Part shown: positions 7,726 to 15,690 of the stretch, in pieces
Layout: the number at the start of each line of letters is the position of its first letter
Position numbering within the stretch: position 1 is the stretch's first letter
Notes under the pieces: model-generated
What the model was told of the DNA's origin: nothing
Seen by the model: only the letters and a program-made list of their open reading frames with translations
The model's database searches: none
Made by a program: the position numbers and the translations under genes
Virus record (IMG/VR): IMGVR_UViG_3300038626_000004
Coordinates: 1 to 24,673 of that record
Length of the DNA: 24,673 nt
Strand: one strand, 5' to 3'
Source: a virus

Positions 7726-8108
7726 CCTACGTTGTTGGGATTCCGCAAGAATGGCGACTGCCCCGCGATGACATGAGGCAGGCGCAAGACCTCTTCGCCG
7801 TCGATGACCTCGCCGACCAGGCCGAGGTTTGCCAGCGCGGCTTTATTGTTCTGCCACCGCTGCCAGGTCAGCTCGTAGACGTCGGCGCCGACTCGCTCCT
7901 CAAGCCACAGGAAGGCCCGAGCAGGAGCGGCCACGAACGCGATCCAGCGATTCGCGTTGCTCAAGAGCACCTGCGCAAAGAGCGTGTGTTCTCGGTAGGT
8001 GATGCGCCACAGCTTCCCGTTGCGCTTGACCACGGCCTCGGCTGGCAAGTTAAGCAGTGGGTTGCCACCGCTCTTGGGTACGTCCACTATTGCAATGCGC
8101 TTGCTCAT
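7722..8108 (-). CDS. Uncharacterised 128-aa protein of the surface cassette
   Basis: Not recognised. The start at 8108 is chosen because the ATG overlaps the stop of the 650-aa gene (ATGA) and is preceded by a strong GGAGGAG at 8 nt; a longer frame reading upstream would overlap that gene by 97 nt. The protein starts MSKRIAIVDVPKSGGNPLL, has a compact mixed alpha/beta look with ITYREHTLFAQVLLSNANRW in the middle and a Trp-rich stretch (FLWLEERV ... YELTWQRWQNN), and ends GQSPFLRNPNNVG. No signal peptide, membrane span or Cys is seen. Its stop overlaps the lipoprotein start, so the three genes 10057-7243 are translationally linked and may act together, for example as accessory or assembly factor of the large protein. 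Confidence 0.6.
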   Translation of the reverse strand: MSKRIAIVDVPKSGGNPLLNLPAEAVVKRNGKLWRITYREHTLFAQVLLSNANRWIAFVAAPARAFLWLEERVGADVYELTWQRWQNNKAALANLGLVGEVIDGEEVLRLPHVIAGQSPFLRNPNNVG

Positions 8109-10057
8109 GCCGCAATCTCCTCCGCCGCGTCGTATGCCTTCACGCTCTGAATAAAGCCATCCAGCGCGGTATCCGCCGTGCTTCCGCTCGCTCCGATGCA
8201 AATCTCTGCGGTGTAGCCGCCGCCGCTGGTGAAGCTTGCCCCGCTAGAGACCTTGGCCGCGCTGTTGAGCTTGCCCCGCACCGAGTTGCTATCGAGTCCA
8301 GCGCTCTCATCCCACTGACACCGGGCCGTGTACTCGGTATCGATTGCGACAGTGCCGAGCGTTATTGTTGCGACCGCTGAGCCTGTGCTGTCGTTGACCA
8401 AGAATTTGAGCGCGCCGGTGTCGTCGACGTACAGCGCGCGGCGATCCGCAGCTGTCACCGTGTCGAAGACATAATGAGTCTCTCCTGTCGGAGGAAGCAC
8501 CTTGAGCGCGAAGACGGCTTCAATCTCGCCCGTTGACTCCTGCACGTAGTCGCCCGCCGCTCGGTAGTCGGACTGCACGACACTGGCGCTTGCGCCACTG
8601 GTGCGGATGTCGGCGCCGTCTCCAGCGCCTTCGCGCAGGCCCCAGAGCCACGCGATGACTGTCTCTGTACTCGTGTCCACCTCGACGCGGACGCTGGTAC
8701 TCAGTCCACCGGCGATGGTCGATGCCGTGACGCTCACCTTCTGCGGCGTGCCGGTGCCGGTGAAAGCCTGTGCGCCGAGCTCGGCGCTGTTGCTCTCGTC
8801 GTACATGATGACGCGTCCGGTGACGCCTGCGCTCACCTCTTCGATCCACACCGTGGCGGTGTATTGCGTGGACGCAGACGTGGTGCAGGTCTTGGCGAGG
8901 TAGCCGTCTGCTGCGGTGGCTAGCAGTGTCGAGGCGGCTCGGAAGCCGTCTGCTGCGTCTGCTGCGTCGTCTGTCGCAGTAATATTGCTGGCCGTCGCTC
9001 CCGTGGTGTCCTCTGAGTAAGGCACCAGGCTGGTATGCGCGTTGTTGCAGTACAACCCCAGCCCGCTCGTGAAAGCCGCGTCGTATCCGATCGGAAGCGT
9101 GTCGTCAGTTAAGTGGGCGACATACCCCTCCTCTACGGGGACGCTGATGAGGCTTGCTCTGGTCGCGGTAGTGAGTAGACCGGTCGGGTCGGTGGCGTGC
9201 TGCCAGACGGTATCGATCTCATCGTACATAGCTTGCGCATCGGCGCCGACTGTGAAGCCAAAATATAGATACTGGTTGCCCTGTGTCCCTTGTGCGCCGC
9301 CTGAGCTGTAGCCGTTTAGGTTGATCGGAGTCGTACTGTCGATGCCGCCGGTCAGCGCTGCCGTGCTGGTACTTGCCTCCGATGTAATATCCGTCTTGAG
9401 ATACAGCAGGTCGTTGGTGCTGTCGTAGTAGATGGTCGCGTAGTGAGGCGCGCCGTCGGAGAAGCTGGCACTAGGGACCCCGGAGTTTAGCGTAACGCTC
9501 GCTGCAGTATCGGTATATAGGCTGGCTTGCAGCTGACCTGAGAATGCTGTGTACAGCCGCCACCCCCCATCTGTCAGATTGAATTTGCTGAACAGGTAGT
9601 CTCCAGAGACAAACTCTTTAGGCGCCCGCCACACGATGCGCGCGCAGAAGTCCTCAGATCCCAGCGTCACGTTTCCGGCTGTCGCAGAGTCACACTCTAA
9701 CCGGTCGCCGCCGTCAAGCGCCTCCCACGCCTTGCGAGCGGTGTAGCTAGATCCGTCGTAGACGCCGACGGCGGTCTGCCCGGTGAGTCCACCGGCGCCG
9801 TTGTCCACTAGCTTGACCGTGCTCTCACTGCTCGTGTAGCCGGTCGAGTAGGTCTGCATGTCCCACTGTTCGTCTGCGTAGGCCGACGAGAAGCCGGTGC
9901 GGCCCGTGAACCAGGAGGTGGACGGCGTGCTGAAGTCTAGGTCGGCTAGGGTTTGTGTCCCGCCCTCGAACAACGGGCGAGGGACTAGTGAGCCGACCAG
10001 TATAGGCGCCGGCAACAACCCTGGGATCAGTTTTTTGAGTAATCCAAATCTGCGCAT
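8105..10057 (-). CDS. Large LamG/carbohydrate-binding-like virion surface protein
   Basis: This is a 650-aa protein. The basic/hydrophobic N-terminus (MRRFGLLKKLIPGLLPAP) looks like a short anchoring segment. Three beta-rich modules follow: a concanavalin/LamG-like domain around residues 100-290 (FSKFNLTDGGWRLYTAFSG and later HYATIYYDSTNDLLYLKTD); a CBM4/9-like sandwich around 330-500 (YSEDTTGATASNIT ... YTATVWIEEVSAG ... IAWLWGLREGAGDGADIRTS), a pattern common in phage minor structural proteins; and a second LamG-like domain to the C-terminus (YVFDTVTAADRRALYVDDTG). It probably decorates the neck, head or tail, or binds host glycans. It lies between the tail-completion gene and the sheath, not in the usual fibre position after the baseplate. 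It may be horizontally acquired. Confidence 0.65.
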   Translation of the reverse strand: MRRFGLLKKLIPGLLPAPILVGSLVPRPLFEGGTQTLADLDFSTPSTSWFTGRTGFSSAYADEQWDMQTYSTGYTSSESTVKLVDNGAGGLTGQTAVGVYDGSSYTARKAWEALDGGDRLECDSATAGNVTLGSEDFCARIVWRAPKEFVSGDYLFSKFNLTDGGWRLYTAFSGQLQASLYTDTAASVTLNSGVPSASFSDGAPHYATIYYDSTNDLLYLKTDITSEASTSTAALTGGIDSTTPINLNGYSSGGAQGTQGNQYLYFGFTVGADAQAMYDEIDTVWQHATDPTGLLTTATRASLISVPVEEGYVAHLTDDTLPIGYDAAFTSGLGLYCNNAHTSLVPYSEDTTGATASNITATDDAADAADGFRAASTLLATAADGYLAKTCTTSASTQYTATVWIEEVSAGVTGRVIMYDESNSAELGAQAFTGTGTPQKVSVTASTIAGGLSTSVRVEVDTSTETVIAWLWGLREGAGDGADIRTSGASASVVQSDYRAAGDYVQESTGEIEAVFALKVLPPTGETHYVFDTVTAADRRALYVDDTGALKFLVNDSTGSAVATITLGTVAIDTEYTARCQWDESAGLDSNSVRGKLNSAAKVSSGASFTSGGGYTAEICIGASGSTADTALDGFIQSVKAYDAAEEIAA

Positions 10058-10058
10058 A

Positions 10059-10604
10059 CTAGGCCTCAGAATCCAAGATCAGGAGAGTACCATTGATCAA
10101 GTTCTCTACCTCCACGATCTGGATGTATGTGGCGGTCCCGGTGAGTTCCGAGCTGGTTATCCCGTGGCACGTCGCTATGGCGCGGGGCTCAAATACAGAG
10201 CCCCCGATAACACCACTAATTTTTGTTATCGGATCCTTTCGCGCTGGGGTCCACCCAGCGGTGCTAAGACCATCCCTCACGGCGTCTAGCTCGGCGCTGT
10301 CCATCACGTGATCGAGCACAGCAACGGGGCTTGTAGTGCCTGTAGCGCCGCCCTCGAAGCACTGGAGAGTGAGGGTCAATTCCTTCACCTGATAGCGGGT
10401 CTCGATCAGTTCTTCGCCGGGGTCTCCGCCCGCGTCAAACTCGTGGGTGCCCCAGCCCTGGCCGACATTCCGCACGATGGCAGATAACGCGATGTAGGAA
10501 TCATCCGGGCGCGGGGCGCCTTGCTCAGCCCAGATCGTGGTGAGTCCGCTAGCGGTAGCCACCCAGCTCTGGATCGCGTCCTCGAGTGTCGCCCAGCTAA
10601 GCAT
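10059..10604 (-). CDS. Tail completion/neck terminator protein
   Basis: This 181-aa protein fits the phage neck terminator/tail completion proteins (LIC_12616-like): an N-terminal helix WATLEDAIQSWVATASGLTT then IWAEQGAPRPDDSYIAL, strands GEELIETRYQVKELTLTLQC, and a late region KISGVIGGSVFEPRAIATCH with a final strand. Such proteins cap the tail tube or sheath and join it to the head. The segment QGAPRPxxSYIAL is the strongest family cue. It overlaps the upstream head-closure gene by 8 bp and is the last gene before the surface cassette. Confidence 0.68.
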   Translation of the reverse strand: MLSWATLEDAIQSWVATASGLTTIWAEQGAPRPDDSYIALSAIVRNVGQGWGTHEFDAGGDPGEELIETRYQVKELTLTLQCFEGGATGTTSPVAVLDHVMDSAELDAVRDGLSTAGWTPARKDPITKISGVIGGSVFEPRAIATCHGITSSELTGTATYIQIVEVENLINGTLLILDSEA

Positions 10605-10968
10605 TGACGATCCTCCCCACGATCACCTTGTAGTGGTCGCCGCCGACCTTGGATCGCGTCCACGTCTCCACAATCAGCACCTTCCAAGACTCACCGGCGA
10701 TAGAGACCACATCGGCGGGGGTGCCGGTGTCGCCCATGCGCTCTGTGAAGAGCTGAGATCTGGTGTAGAGCTTGCGGGTGTTTTCTGCGTGGAAACCCTC
10801 GGGGAGTAGCTGTAACGCATCACCGGTGACCGGTTGAACGCACGCCTCGATGCTCACCACGCTGGTGCTACCAGGGACCCACCGACCGCTGACGTAAGAT
10901 CCTGCTGACCCTCTGGTTACCGAGTAGGTGCCCTGGGCAAATCGATCTATCACTCCAGCGAGGCTCAC
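10597..10968 (-). CDS. Head closure/head-tail joining protein
   Basis: This is a 123-aa, beta-rich protein: TYSVTRGSAGSYVSGRWVPG, then SIEACVQPVTGDALQLLPEG and the RKLYTRSQLFTE segment, ending KVLIVETWTRSKVGGDHYKV. The ACVQPV...ELQ.LPEG...K.lyT pattern is common in head-closure proteins between the HK97 gp10-like gene and the tail terminator in this phage group. It plugs the connector after DNA packaging. It overlaps both neighbours by 4 and 8 bp, so it is part of one translationally coupled connector operon. Confidence 0.66.
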   Translation of the reverse strand: MSLAGVIDRFAQGTYSVTRGSAGSYVSGRWVPGSTSVVSIEACVQPVTGDALQLLPEGFHAENTRKLYTRSQLFTERMGDTGTPADVVSIAGESWKVLIVETWTRSKVGGDHYKVIVGRIVNA

Positions 10969-11447
10969 CCGTCGCTCACTTCGTAGCTGACTGCTTGTAG
11001 CATACGCCCAGTGTCGATAAGCGGGCGGCTGCTCTTCTTGCGCGCTATGGTCGCTGGCTTCAGTGGCTTCAGATTCGCCCCTTGACGGACGTATTTATTG
11101 ACCTCTGAGACGCCGGCTTGTCCCAGGATCTCCAGCGCTTTTTTGTGTGTCAGGCGACCATCCACCACCGCCTTGGCCAGCTTTTTCATGAGGGCGCTGA
11201 TTGTCCTGTTGTCACCCCGCAAGGGCGCGCGCAGAAATGAGCGCTCGGGGATGCCGGCTGCGGGCGACCCGAACTCATGGATTGCGGCGAGCTCCACAAG
11301 CGAAATACTGCCTTTTTCCGCTTTCTGTTTGCCTCCCTTGGACGCTAGCACACCCACTTTAACGTGAGACCCCTCGGCACGCTTTAGCTTCCGCTTTAGC
11401 TTCCGCCACACCTTATCATTGACTAGTACACCTTTTGGATTTGGCAT
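10965..11447 (-). CDS. HK97 gp10/Mu gpG-like head-tail morphogenesis protein
   Basis: This 160-aa basic protein carries the signature GVLASKGG ... ISLVELAAIHEFGSPAAGIP followed by ERSFLRAPL, typical of HK97 gp10-like and Mu virion morphogenesis proteins. These take part in joining the tail to the filled head. The N-terminus is Lys-rich (DKVWRKLKRKLKRAEGS), and the C-terminal half ends in LIDTGRMLQAVSYEV, where the DTG-x-M/L-x-x-A-V/I motif is also family-like. It is coupled to both neighbours (4-bp overlap downstream, 1-nt overlap upstream). Confidence 0.83.
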   Translation of the reverse strand: MPNPKGVLVNDKVWRKLKRKLKRAEGSHVKVGVLASKGGKQKAEKGSISLVELAAIHEFGSPAAGIPERSFLRAPLRGDNRTISALMKKLAKAVVDGRLTHKKALEILGQAGVSEVNKYVRQGANLKPLKPATIARKKSSRPLIDTGRMLQAVSYEVSDG

Positions 11448-11830
11448 TAGTACCCCCCGAGCACTATGGGGGAGCGTGCTGCGGACGTGCGGATCATGGA
11501 CAGGTAAAGAGCACCATAGCCGGTCATCGCCAGGTAGGCAGGATCCATATCAAAGGATCCATACGAGCGGGCCTCATCCCCTAGCGACTCTGCGGTTAGG
11601 GGCCCGCCTGCCCCGCCTGCCCCTCCGGGTAGTGCTAGTGTGCCTAGGTGCGCTGCAAGGTAGACACGGGCCAGCTTCACTCGGGGGCTGTCCTCACCGG
11701 CATCACCTCCCACACAAGTAACGTCTAGCGTCGCGTTAACGAACGCTAGGATGTTGGTCTGCGCACCAGCGCTCACAGAGGATAGTTCTGCTGCGTGGTC
11801 CTCTACATCACTCCACGTGATATCAGCCAT
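11447..11830 (-). CDS. Head-tail connector protein (DUF4054-like)
   Basis: This 127-aa protein looks like a DUF4054-type/gp6-like connector that docks onto the portal. It has an acidic start, ITWSDVEDHAAELSSVSAGA, a helical segment SPRVKLARVYLAAHLGTLAL, a Gly-rich loop (PGGAGGAGGP), then TAESLGDEARSYGSFDMDPA and YLAMTGYGALYLSMIRTSAA. The helix-glycine linker-S.G..SRSY pattern and the final YG..Y..L.R are typical. The start overlaps the preceding stop by one base (TAATG). Confidence 0.72.
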   Translation of the reverse strand: MADITWSDVEDHAAELSSVSAGAQTNILAFVNATLDVTCVGGDAGEDSPRVKLARVYLAAHLGTLALPGGAGGAGGPLTAESLGDEARSYGSFDMDPAYLAMTGYGALYLSMIRTSAARSPIVLGGY

Positions 11831-12549
11831 TATCGCGCCTCTTGTACCGGATATAGATCCGCTCGTAGAGCTACTGCTGCGCTGAGAGTACCCTCTAGTG
11901 CATACAGCACGGTGCGTGGTCGGTGCCCAATCCTAGTGGCGTACCCCTTTAGAGCGGTGAGACTAACTGCGCCATCTGCGGCGGGGCCCAGCAGTCCATA
12001 CGACAGCGCCTCAACCTCGAATGCGTTATTGCTACCACTCATGTAATCCCCTGACTCTGAGCCCTCGAAGCTGTGCGTGCCGGTGCCCGCGTCGGTGATG
12101 TCGATCGCCGTTCCTTCGATTGCGTCCTCTAGCGATGCTGCCAACTTGAAGTTGTCAGCGTCCACATAGATGATCCAGTAGTCCGTGGTTAGGGTTAGCC
12201 CTGCGGGCAGGGTGTCGGTGGTGGTCAACTGGATTGGACCGTCACCTTTTGCCAACCCGTGGGACGCTGCGGTGATCGTGTCGGTGCCCGCAGTCACCGT
12301 GTCCATATCATCGCTAGCGATCTGCGTTTGGTTCTGGACGTATCCTTGGAGCTCTAGATCGGTAAGGTCCACAGCACCGGCGGCGCTTAGTTCCAAATCA
12401 AACTCGGACGGGACGCTAGCACCAGCATTCCAAATGCTCTGTACGTCTGCCACCTCTATCCCATTGGTAGCGGATGCGGCGGGGAGTGACGTAGCCGCGC
12501 TCACAATGGACAGGCCTGCAAAGCCCTTATGTACCTTCAAATCGTTCAT
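11830..12549 (-). CDS. Structural protein with inserted beta domain, downstream of capsid gene
   Basis: This is a 239-aa protein whose overall family is not recognised. The middle (residues about 90-165) is a beta domain often inserted in phage structural proteins: TDTITAASHGLAKGDGPIQL, then TTTDTLPAGLTLTTDYWIIY, DADNFKLAASLEDAIEGTAI and DITDAGTGTHSF. The flanks resemble a small capsid-associated or decoration protein (NDLKVHKGFAGLSIVSAATS at the start). Removing the insert would leave about 160 aa. It is the first gene after the hairpin behind the major capsid gene and is coupled to the connector gene. Likely a minor head or neck component; confidence in function is low. Confidence 0.5.
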   Translation of the reverse strand: MNDLKVHKGFAGLSIVSAATSLPAASATNGIEVADVQSIWNAGASVPSEFDLELSAAGAVDLTDLELQGYVQNQTQIASDDMDTVTAGTDTITAASHGLAKGDGPIQLTTTDTLPAGLTLTTDYWIIYVDADNFKLAASLEDAIEGTAIDITDAGTGTHSFEGSESGDYMSGSNNAFEVEALSYGLLGPAADGAVSLTALKGYATRIGHRPRTVLYALEGTLSAAVALRADLYPVQEAR

Positions 12550-12569
12550 GTCGTTGGCCTCTTGGTAGA

Positions 12570-12613
12570 AACCCCGCGCGCCTAACCCGACTCGGGATGG
12601 GCTACGCGGGGTT
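12570..12613 (-). terminator. GC-rich hairpin after the major capsid gene
   Basis: The arms AACCCCGCG (12570-12578) and CGCGGGGTT (12605-12613) pair perfectly over 9 bp, with a second helix CCCGA/TCGGG inside. On the minus strand the hairpin is followed by only three T, so it would be a partial terminator or an mRNA-stabilising 3' structure. It lies in the 90-bp gap after the capsid gene, where phages often lower read-through so that capsid protein exceeds downstream products. Confidence 0.55.
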
Positions 12614-12639
12614 GCTCAGGTCAGGTAGCAGTGTGTGAC

Positions 12640-13626
12640 TTAGGCGCCGATTTCGTCACCGTAGCAGATGGCTTTTGGGTAATGCACCTCAACACCAGCC
12701 AGGCGAGAGTGACACAGGGTCACGGTCTTGAAGCCTCGGTTCTGCGGGGGGAGCTGCTCGAAGGGTTGCGGGGCAACACCTTGCAGAACCTCCTCTGCGC
12801 GGCGGTAGGCCACCATCCGTTTGCCAGTCCACTCCGATGCTGGTGCGGCTTCTAGTTTCGGGTCGGCTTCCACCTTGGTGATAGCGGTGGCGTTAGCCAA
12901 GAAGAACTGCAGAACAGTGCCGTCGATGCCGTCTCCCATGCGCAGCTTTGCGATGCGGTTCTTTTCGCTGAGGGGGAGAATCAGCGTATCGGGGCGCTCC
13001 ACCTCAAGGGTGGTTTCAATGATCGTGTTCTCCATGCCGAAAAGGTCGGTGAGGATCTCGTCTGGGGTCTTGGCACTCCAGTACTTGGAGCCGGCCGCCC
13101 CCGCCGGGGGAGTATACGTACAGGTGTTGGACAGGGTGTAAAGACCCTTCAGCCCCCAGGTGCTATCCCCCAGCAGCATGACGCGATCAAGTTTCTGCTC
13201 GTGCAGCATGCGGGCTGCGCGCGCCTTGCGTGCGGGGAGTCGGTTACCAGCCATGGCGGCGGATCGAATCTCCTGAAGCGAGAAGCTGTATTTGTTCTTC
13301 ACTGCAAAGATGCTTTGAGCCTCGCGCGTCTTTTGCACGTTGACCTCGGGACCTTCGGAATCGTAATCCGAACTGATCTCGGCGTCGCCCAGCTCTTCGT
13401 AGGACTCAAAGGCCACGGTCTCGGCACCGGTGGGAACACTGGTGTCAATGGGCACGAACATACGAGCCTTGAACTGGGGGAACTTGATGTCATAGGTTTG
13501 AGCACGGACGTGCTCAAGCTCGTGGCGCAGGTTGAGGGTCTGAGCCGCATCGAGTTTAAGTTGTGCGGCCTCTGCGGCATCGAAACGCATAACCGCGTCA
13601 GAGAATTTGGTGTCTTTGGGTGCCAT
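12640..13626 (-). CDS. Major capsid protein (DUF2184-like)
   Basis: This 328-aa protein has the size and sequence style of DUF2184-type major capsid proteins with the HK97 fold. Seen: an N-terminal helix MRFDAAEAAQLKLDAAQTLN, then LEHVRAQTYDIKFPQFKARM and FVPIDTSVPTGAETVAFESY, IFAVKNKYSFSLQEIRSAAM with AGNRLPARKARAARMLHEQK, and a late LEAAPASEWTGKRMVAYRRA. The E-loop/P-domain order fits the family. It follows the two small head genes and the protease/scaffold gene, the standard head order. A hairpin in the 3' gap probably tunes its expression. The start is ATG with a weak AAGGA about 10 nt upstream. Confidence 0.87.
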   Translation of the reverse strand: MAPKDTKFSDAVMRFDAAEAAQLKLDAAQTLNLRHELEHVRAQTYDIKFPQFKARMFVPIDTSVPTGAETVAFESYEELGDAEISSDYDSEGPEVNVQKTREAQSIFAVKNKYSFSLQEIRSAAMAGNRLPARKARAARMLHEQKLDRVMLLGDSTWGLKGLYTLSNTCTYTPPAGAAGSKYWSAKTPDEILTDLFGMENTIIETTLEVERPDTLILPLSEKNRIAKLRMGDGIDGTVLQFFLANATAITKVEADPKLEAAPASEWTGKRMVAYRRAEEVLQGVAPQPFEQLPPQNRGFKTVTLCHSRLAGVEVHYPKAICYGDEIGA

Positions 13627-13646
13627 CTTTTTGGGGTCCTTCTGGC

Positions 13647-14048
13647 CTACTGAATGTAGCGGCCTTCGATCTGGATTCGGCCAGCTGGGAGGGTTGCAGT
13701 TCCGGTTTCGTCAAACTGGATGCTGAGCACATCGTCTGCGTCAAATACTCGAGCGCCGTCCACAGAGGACAGCGTAAAGTCAACGAAAGTATCCGCAGCT
13801 ACAGTGCCTTCCTGCCCGGTCTCAGTAGACCAATCTGCGGCCTCAGTGGCGCCGTTGTTGATCTTGAGGTGGAAGAAGTTAGCGGCGTCAGCAGCCAAAC
13901 CAGTTGGGTTGACGTAGCGAACCTGCTCTACCACGAATTTGCGACGGACCTTGAAGAGTTTGATCTCTTCGTCGGCGGTCTTGCTGGCGTGGTCGTAGAA
14001 AAAGACGACCCTTTCAGCTTCGTGGTTATTTGGTCTGCGGATACTCAT
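13647..14048 (-). CDS. Small head structural protein (putative decoration)
   Basis: This is a 133-aa beta-rich protein beginning MSIRRPNNHEAERVVFFYDH. It contains KVRRKFVVEQVRYVNPTGLA then ADAANFFHLKINNGA, and ends in LPAGRIQIEGRYIQ. The motif VVEQVxYVNPTGLAxDxxNFF recurs in small proteins next to capsid genes of this phage type, so a head decoration or minor capsid role is likely. The jelly-roll-like strand pattern supports this. It sits 20 nt upstream of the capsid gene. The family name is uncertain. Confidence 0.6.
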   Translation of the reverse strand: MSIRRPNNHEAERVVFFYDHASKTADEEIKLFKVRRKFVVEQVRYVNPTGLAADAANFFHLKINNGATEAADWSTETGQEGTVAADTFVDFTLSSVDGARVFDADDVLSIQFDETGTATLPAGRIQIEGRYIQ

Positions 14049-14058
14049 GGTCTACCTA

Positions 14059-14565
14059 CTAGGTAAGCGGGTTGAGGAAGTCGAATCGAAGCCAGGCAAG
14101 GCCACCCGCGCTAGCACTGGTCTCCCACACACCACGACCGGTCATGTCGATGGTGTCGGTGCCATCTGCGGCGGCCAGCAGCGCTCCAGCATCCTCTGCG
14201 CCTGCAGCCACTGCTCGGACGTGGAGGGGGTCACCGACGTTGCAGCCGTCTTCGCAGGCGACTAGCATACGACCGGACACAGCCACGTTAAGGCGCTCAC
14301 CAGACAACACACCATCGTCATCGAGTTGCTCAGAATCGTAGGCGTGCGAGTGCACCACAATGCCGGGAACTTTCTCGCCGGTGATGGCGGTTAGCAGCTT
14401 AGCGCTGGTGGGGTCGGTGGTGGATGCACGCTTGACCGCAAGGCCAAACCCGATAGAGGCGCTAGCCTCATCGTTTCGCATGGTCATCACTTCGCTGCGG
14501 TACTCCCCGTCTAGCATGCCGGCGAATCCAATGGTTCTGGTGTTGCTGTAGCTGGTCTGTGCCAT
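14059..14565 (-). CDS. Capsid cement/decoration protein (DUF2190-like)
   Basis: This 168-aa protein matches the style of DUF2190/structural-cement proteins that stabilise the expanded head: NTRTIGFAGMLDGEYRSEVM, GFGLAVKRASTTDPTSAKLL, PGIVVHSHAYDSEQLDDDGV, LSGERLNVAVSGRMLVACED and GCNVGDPLHVRAVAAGAEDA. The run of short beta segments with GIV.HSH.Y and V.V.G...V near VGDPLHVR is typical. It lies between the protease/scaffold gene and the capsid gene. Confidence 0.72.
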   Translation of the reverse strand: MAQTSYSNTRTIGFAGMLDGEYRSEVMTMRNDEASASIGFGLAVKRASTTDPTSAKLLTAITGEKVPGIVVHSHAYDSEQLDDDGVLSGERLNVAVSGRMLVACEDGCNVGDPLHVRAVAAGAEDAGALLAAADGTDTIDMTGRGVWETSASAGGLAWLRFDFLNPLT

Positions 14566-14570
14566 CTTGT

Positions 14571-15635
14571 TTATTCCTTGTCGCTATCGCCCTTCCAGGC
14601 GGTGCGGTATCGATCGTTCATCCGCTGCTGTGCGGTTTCTGAGGGGCTGAGCTTGCTGCGCTTGTTGGTGTGATCGACTCGGCTTTGGCCGGCGTAGATC
14701 TTCTCCTCTGCCTTGCCTTCGGCAAGTGCTTCAAGGGCAAGATCGAAACGCGCTTGCACGTAATCTTCCGACTTACCTTCGCAGTCAGCTTTGATGCAGG
14801 CTTCCTTGATCTCGCGGTCGGTCTTTCCGTCTGACTCGAAACCCTCGCCAAGAATTTTGGCGGCGGTGCCTTCCAGCTCTACCCGAGCTCGGACGGCGGC
14901 GGCAAACCCTTCGGCGGCGTCGGTGCGGGATTTCTCGGCGGCTTCAAACTTGGTCTTGAAATCGTCGCGCTCGGCTTCAGCCTTATCAAGGCGAGTCTTC
15001 AAATCGTCGCGTTGAGTTTCGGCAGTGTCTGCACGCTGGCATGCCGCCGCTAGTTTTTCCGCCAGCTGGATCATGGTCTGGTCTTTCATAGTGTCCTGTT
15101 CCTCAGTCTGATAGGCCGCGCCGTCCATGCGGATACGGGCTTGTGGACCTGCGCGGCCCACGGTTACTAGAGCAACATGGTTGCCCTTAATATTGCGTTG
15201 GATCGCGTCGTACTTTTCGCCCTCGGGGGTAACCCCGGGGGTGTACTCAAGATCGCAGGTGTACCCGCAACTCAATTGAGTTTTGCCGGCGTCCAGCTTG
15301 CGGACGGCTTCGGCGTCGTTGATCGCGAGGGGCGCGATCATGAGGTTGCCATCCTGTCGGACGTTTTCCCCCACGGTGCCGATCGCGATCTCTTTGACAG
15401 ACTCAGCAGTCACCATGCCTTTTGGGTGGTCATCGGTGACGGGTGAGAACTGGAAAGTACTCATGCTACCCGCGTTGAACACCTCTTCAGGGGGGCGATA
15501 CTCAAGGCGCTCGCTTCCGTCGTCGTTGCGGTACTTGAAGACTCCGGTACGAGTCAAGGCACCGTCAACGATAACTCGCCCGTCGTCCAATCGACGAGGA
15601 GATCGCAGCGTGCCTTTGTCAGTGCGGAATACCAT
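14571..15635 (-). CDS. DUF2213-type head maturation protease with fused scaffold
   Basis: The start at 15635 gives 354 aa. A GTG at 15719 would overlap the preceding gene and is less likely. Residues about 1-170 look like DUF2213: GVFKYRNDDGSERLEYRPPE, the TDDHPKGMV motif (H70), QLSCGYTCDLEYTPGV (S122) and GNHVALVTVGRAGPQARIRM (H153). The His-Ser-His spacing resembles U9/U35-type prohead proteases, so these are the likely catalytic residues; this is inference. Residues about 185-260 form a charged coiled coil (AEKLAAACQRADTAETQRDD and on), as in scaffold segments. No Shine-Dalgarno is visible and inverted repeats precede the ATG. Confidence 0.75.
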   Translation of the reverse strand: MVFRTDKGTLRSPRRLDDGRVIVDGALTRTGVFKYRNDDGSERLEYRPPEEVFNAGSMSTFQFSPVTDDHPKGMVTAESVKEIAIGTVGENVRQDGNLMIAPLAINDAEAVRKLDAGKTQLSCGYTCDLEYTPGVTPEGEKYDAIQRNIKGNHVALVTVGRAGPQARIRMDGAAYQTEEQDTMKDQTMIQLAEKLAAACQRADTAETQRDDLKTRLDKAEAERDDFKTKFEAAEKSRTDAAEGFAAAVRARVELEGTAAKILGEGFESDGKTDREIKEACIKADCEGKSEDYVQARFDLALEALAEGKAEEKIYAGQSRVDHTNKRSKLSPSETAQQRMNDRYRTAWKGDSDKE

Positions 15636-15676
15636 TTGCAATGCAAAGGCTAGCACGCGTTTTGCAGGAAATGCAA
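15635..15676 (-). repeat. Two TTGCA inverted repeats before the protease/scaffold gene
   Basis: TTTGCA-A-TGCAAA at 15635-15647 touches the ATG, and TTGCA-N5-TGCAA lies at 15662-15676. Both are perfect and share the half-site TTGCA, with centres about 28 bp apart. They could be operator sites or coincidence in an otherwise short intergenic gap (15636-15690). Confidence 0.35.
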
Positions 15677-15690
15677 GAGGCGATCCAAGA

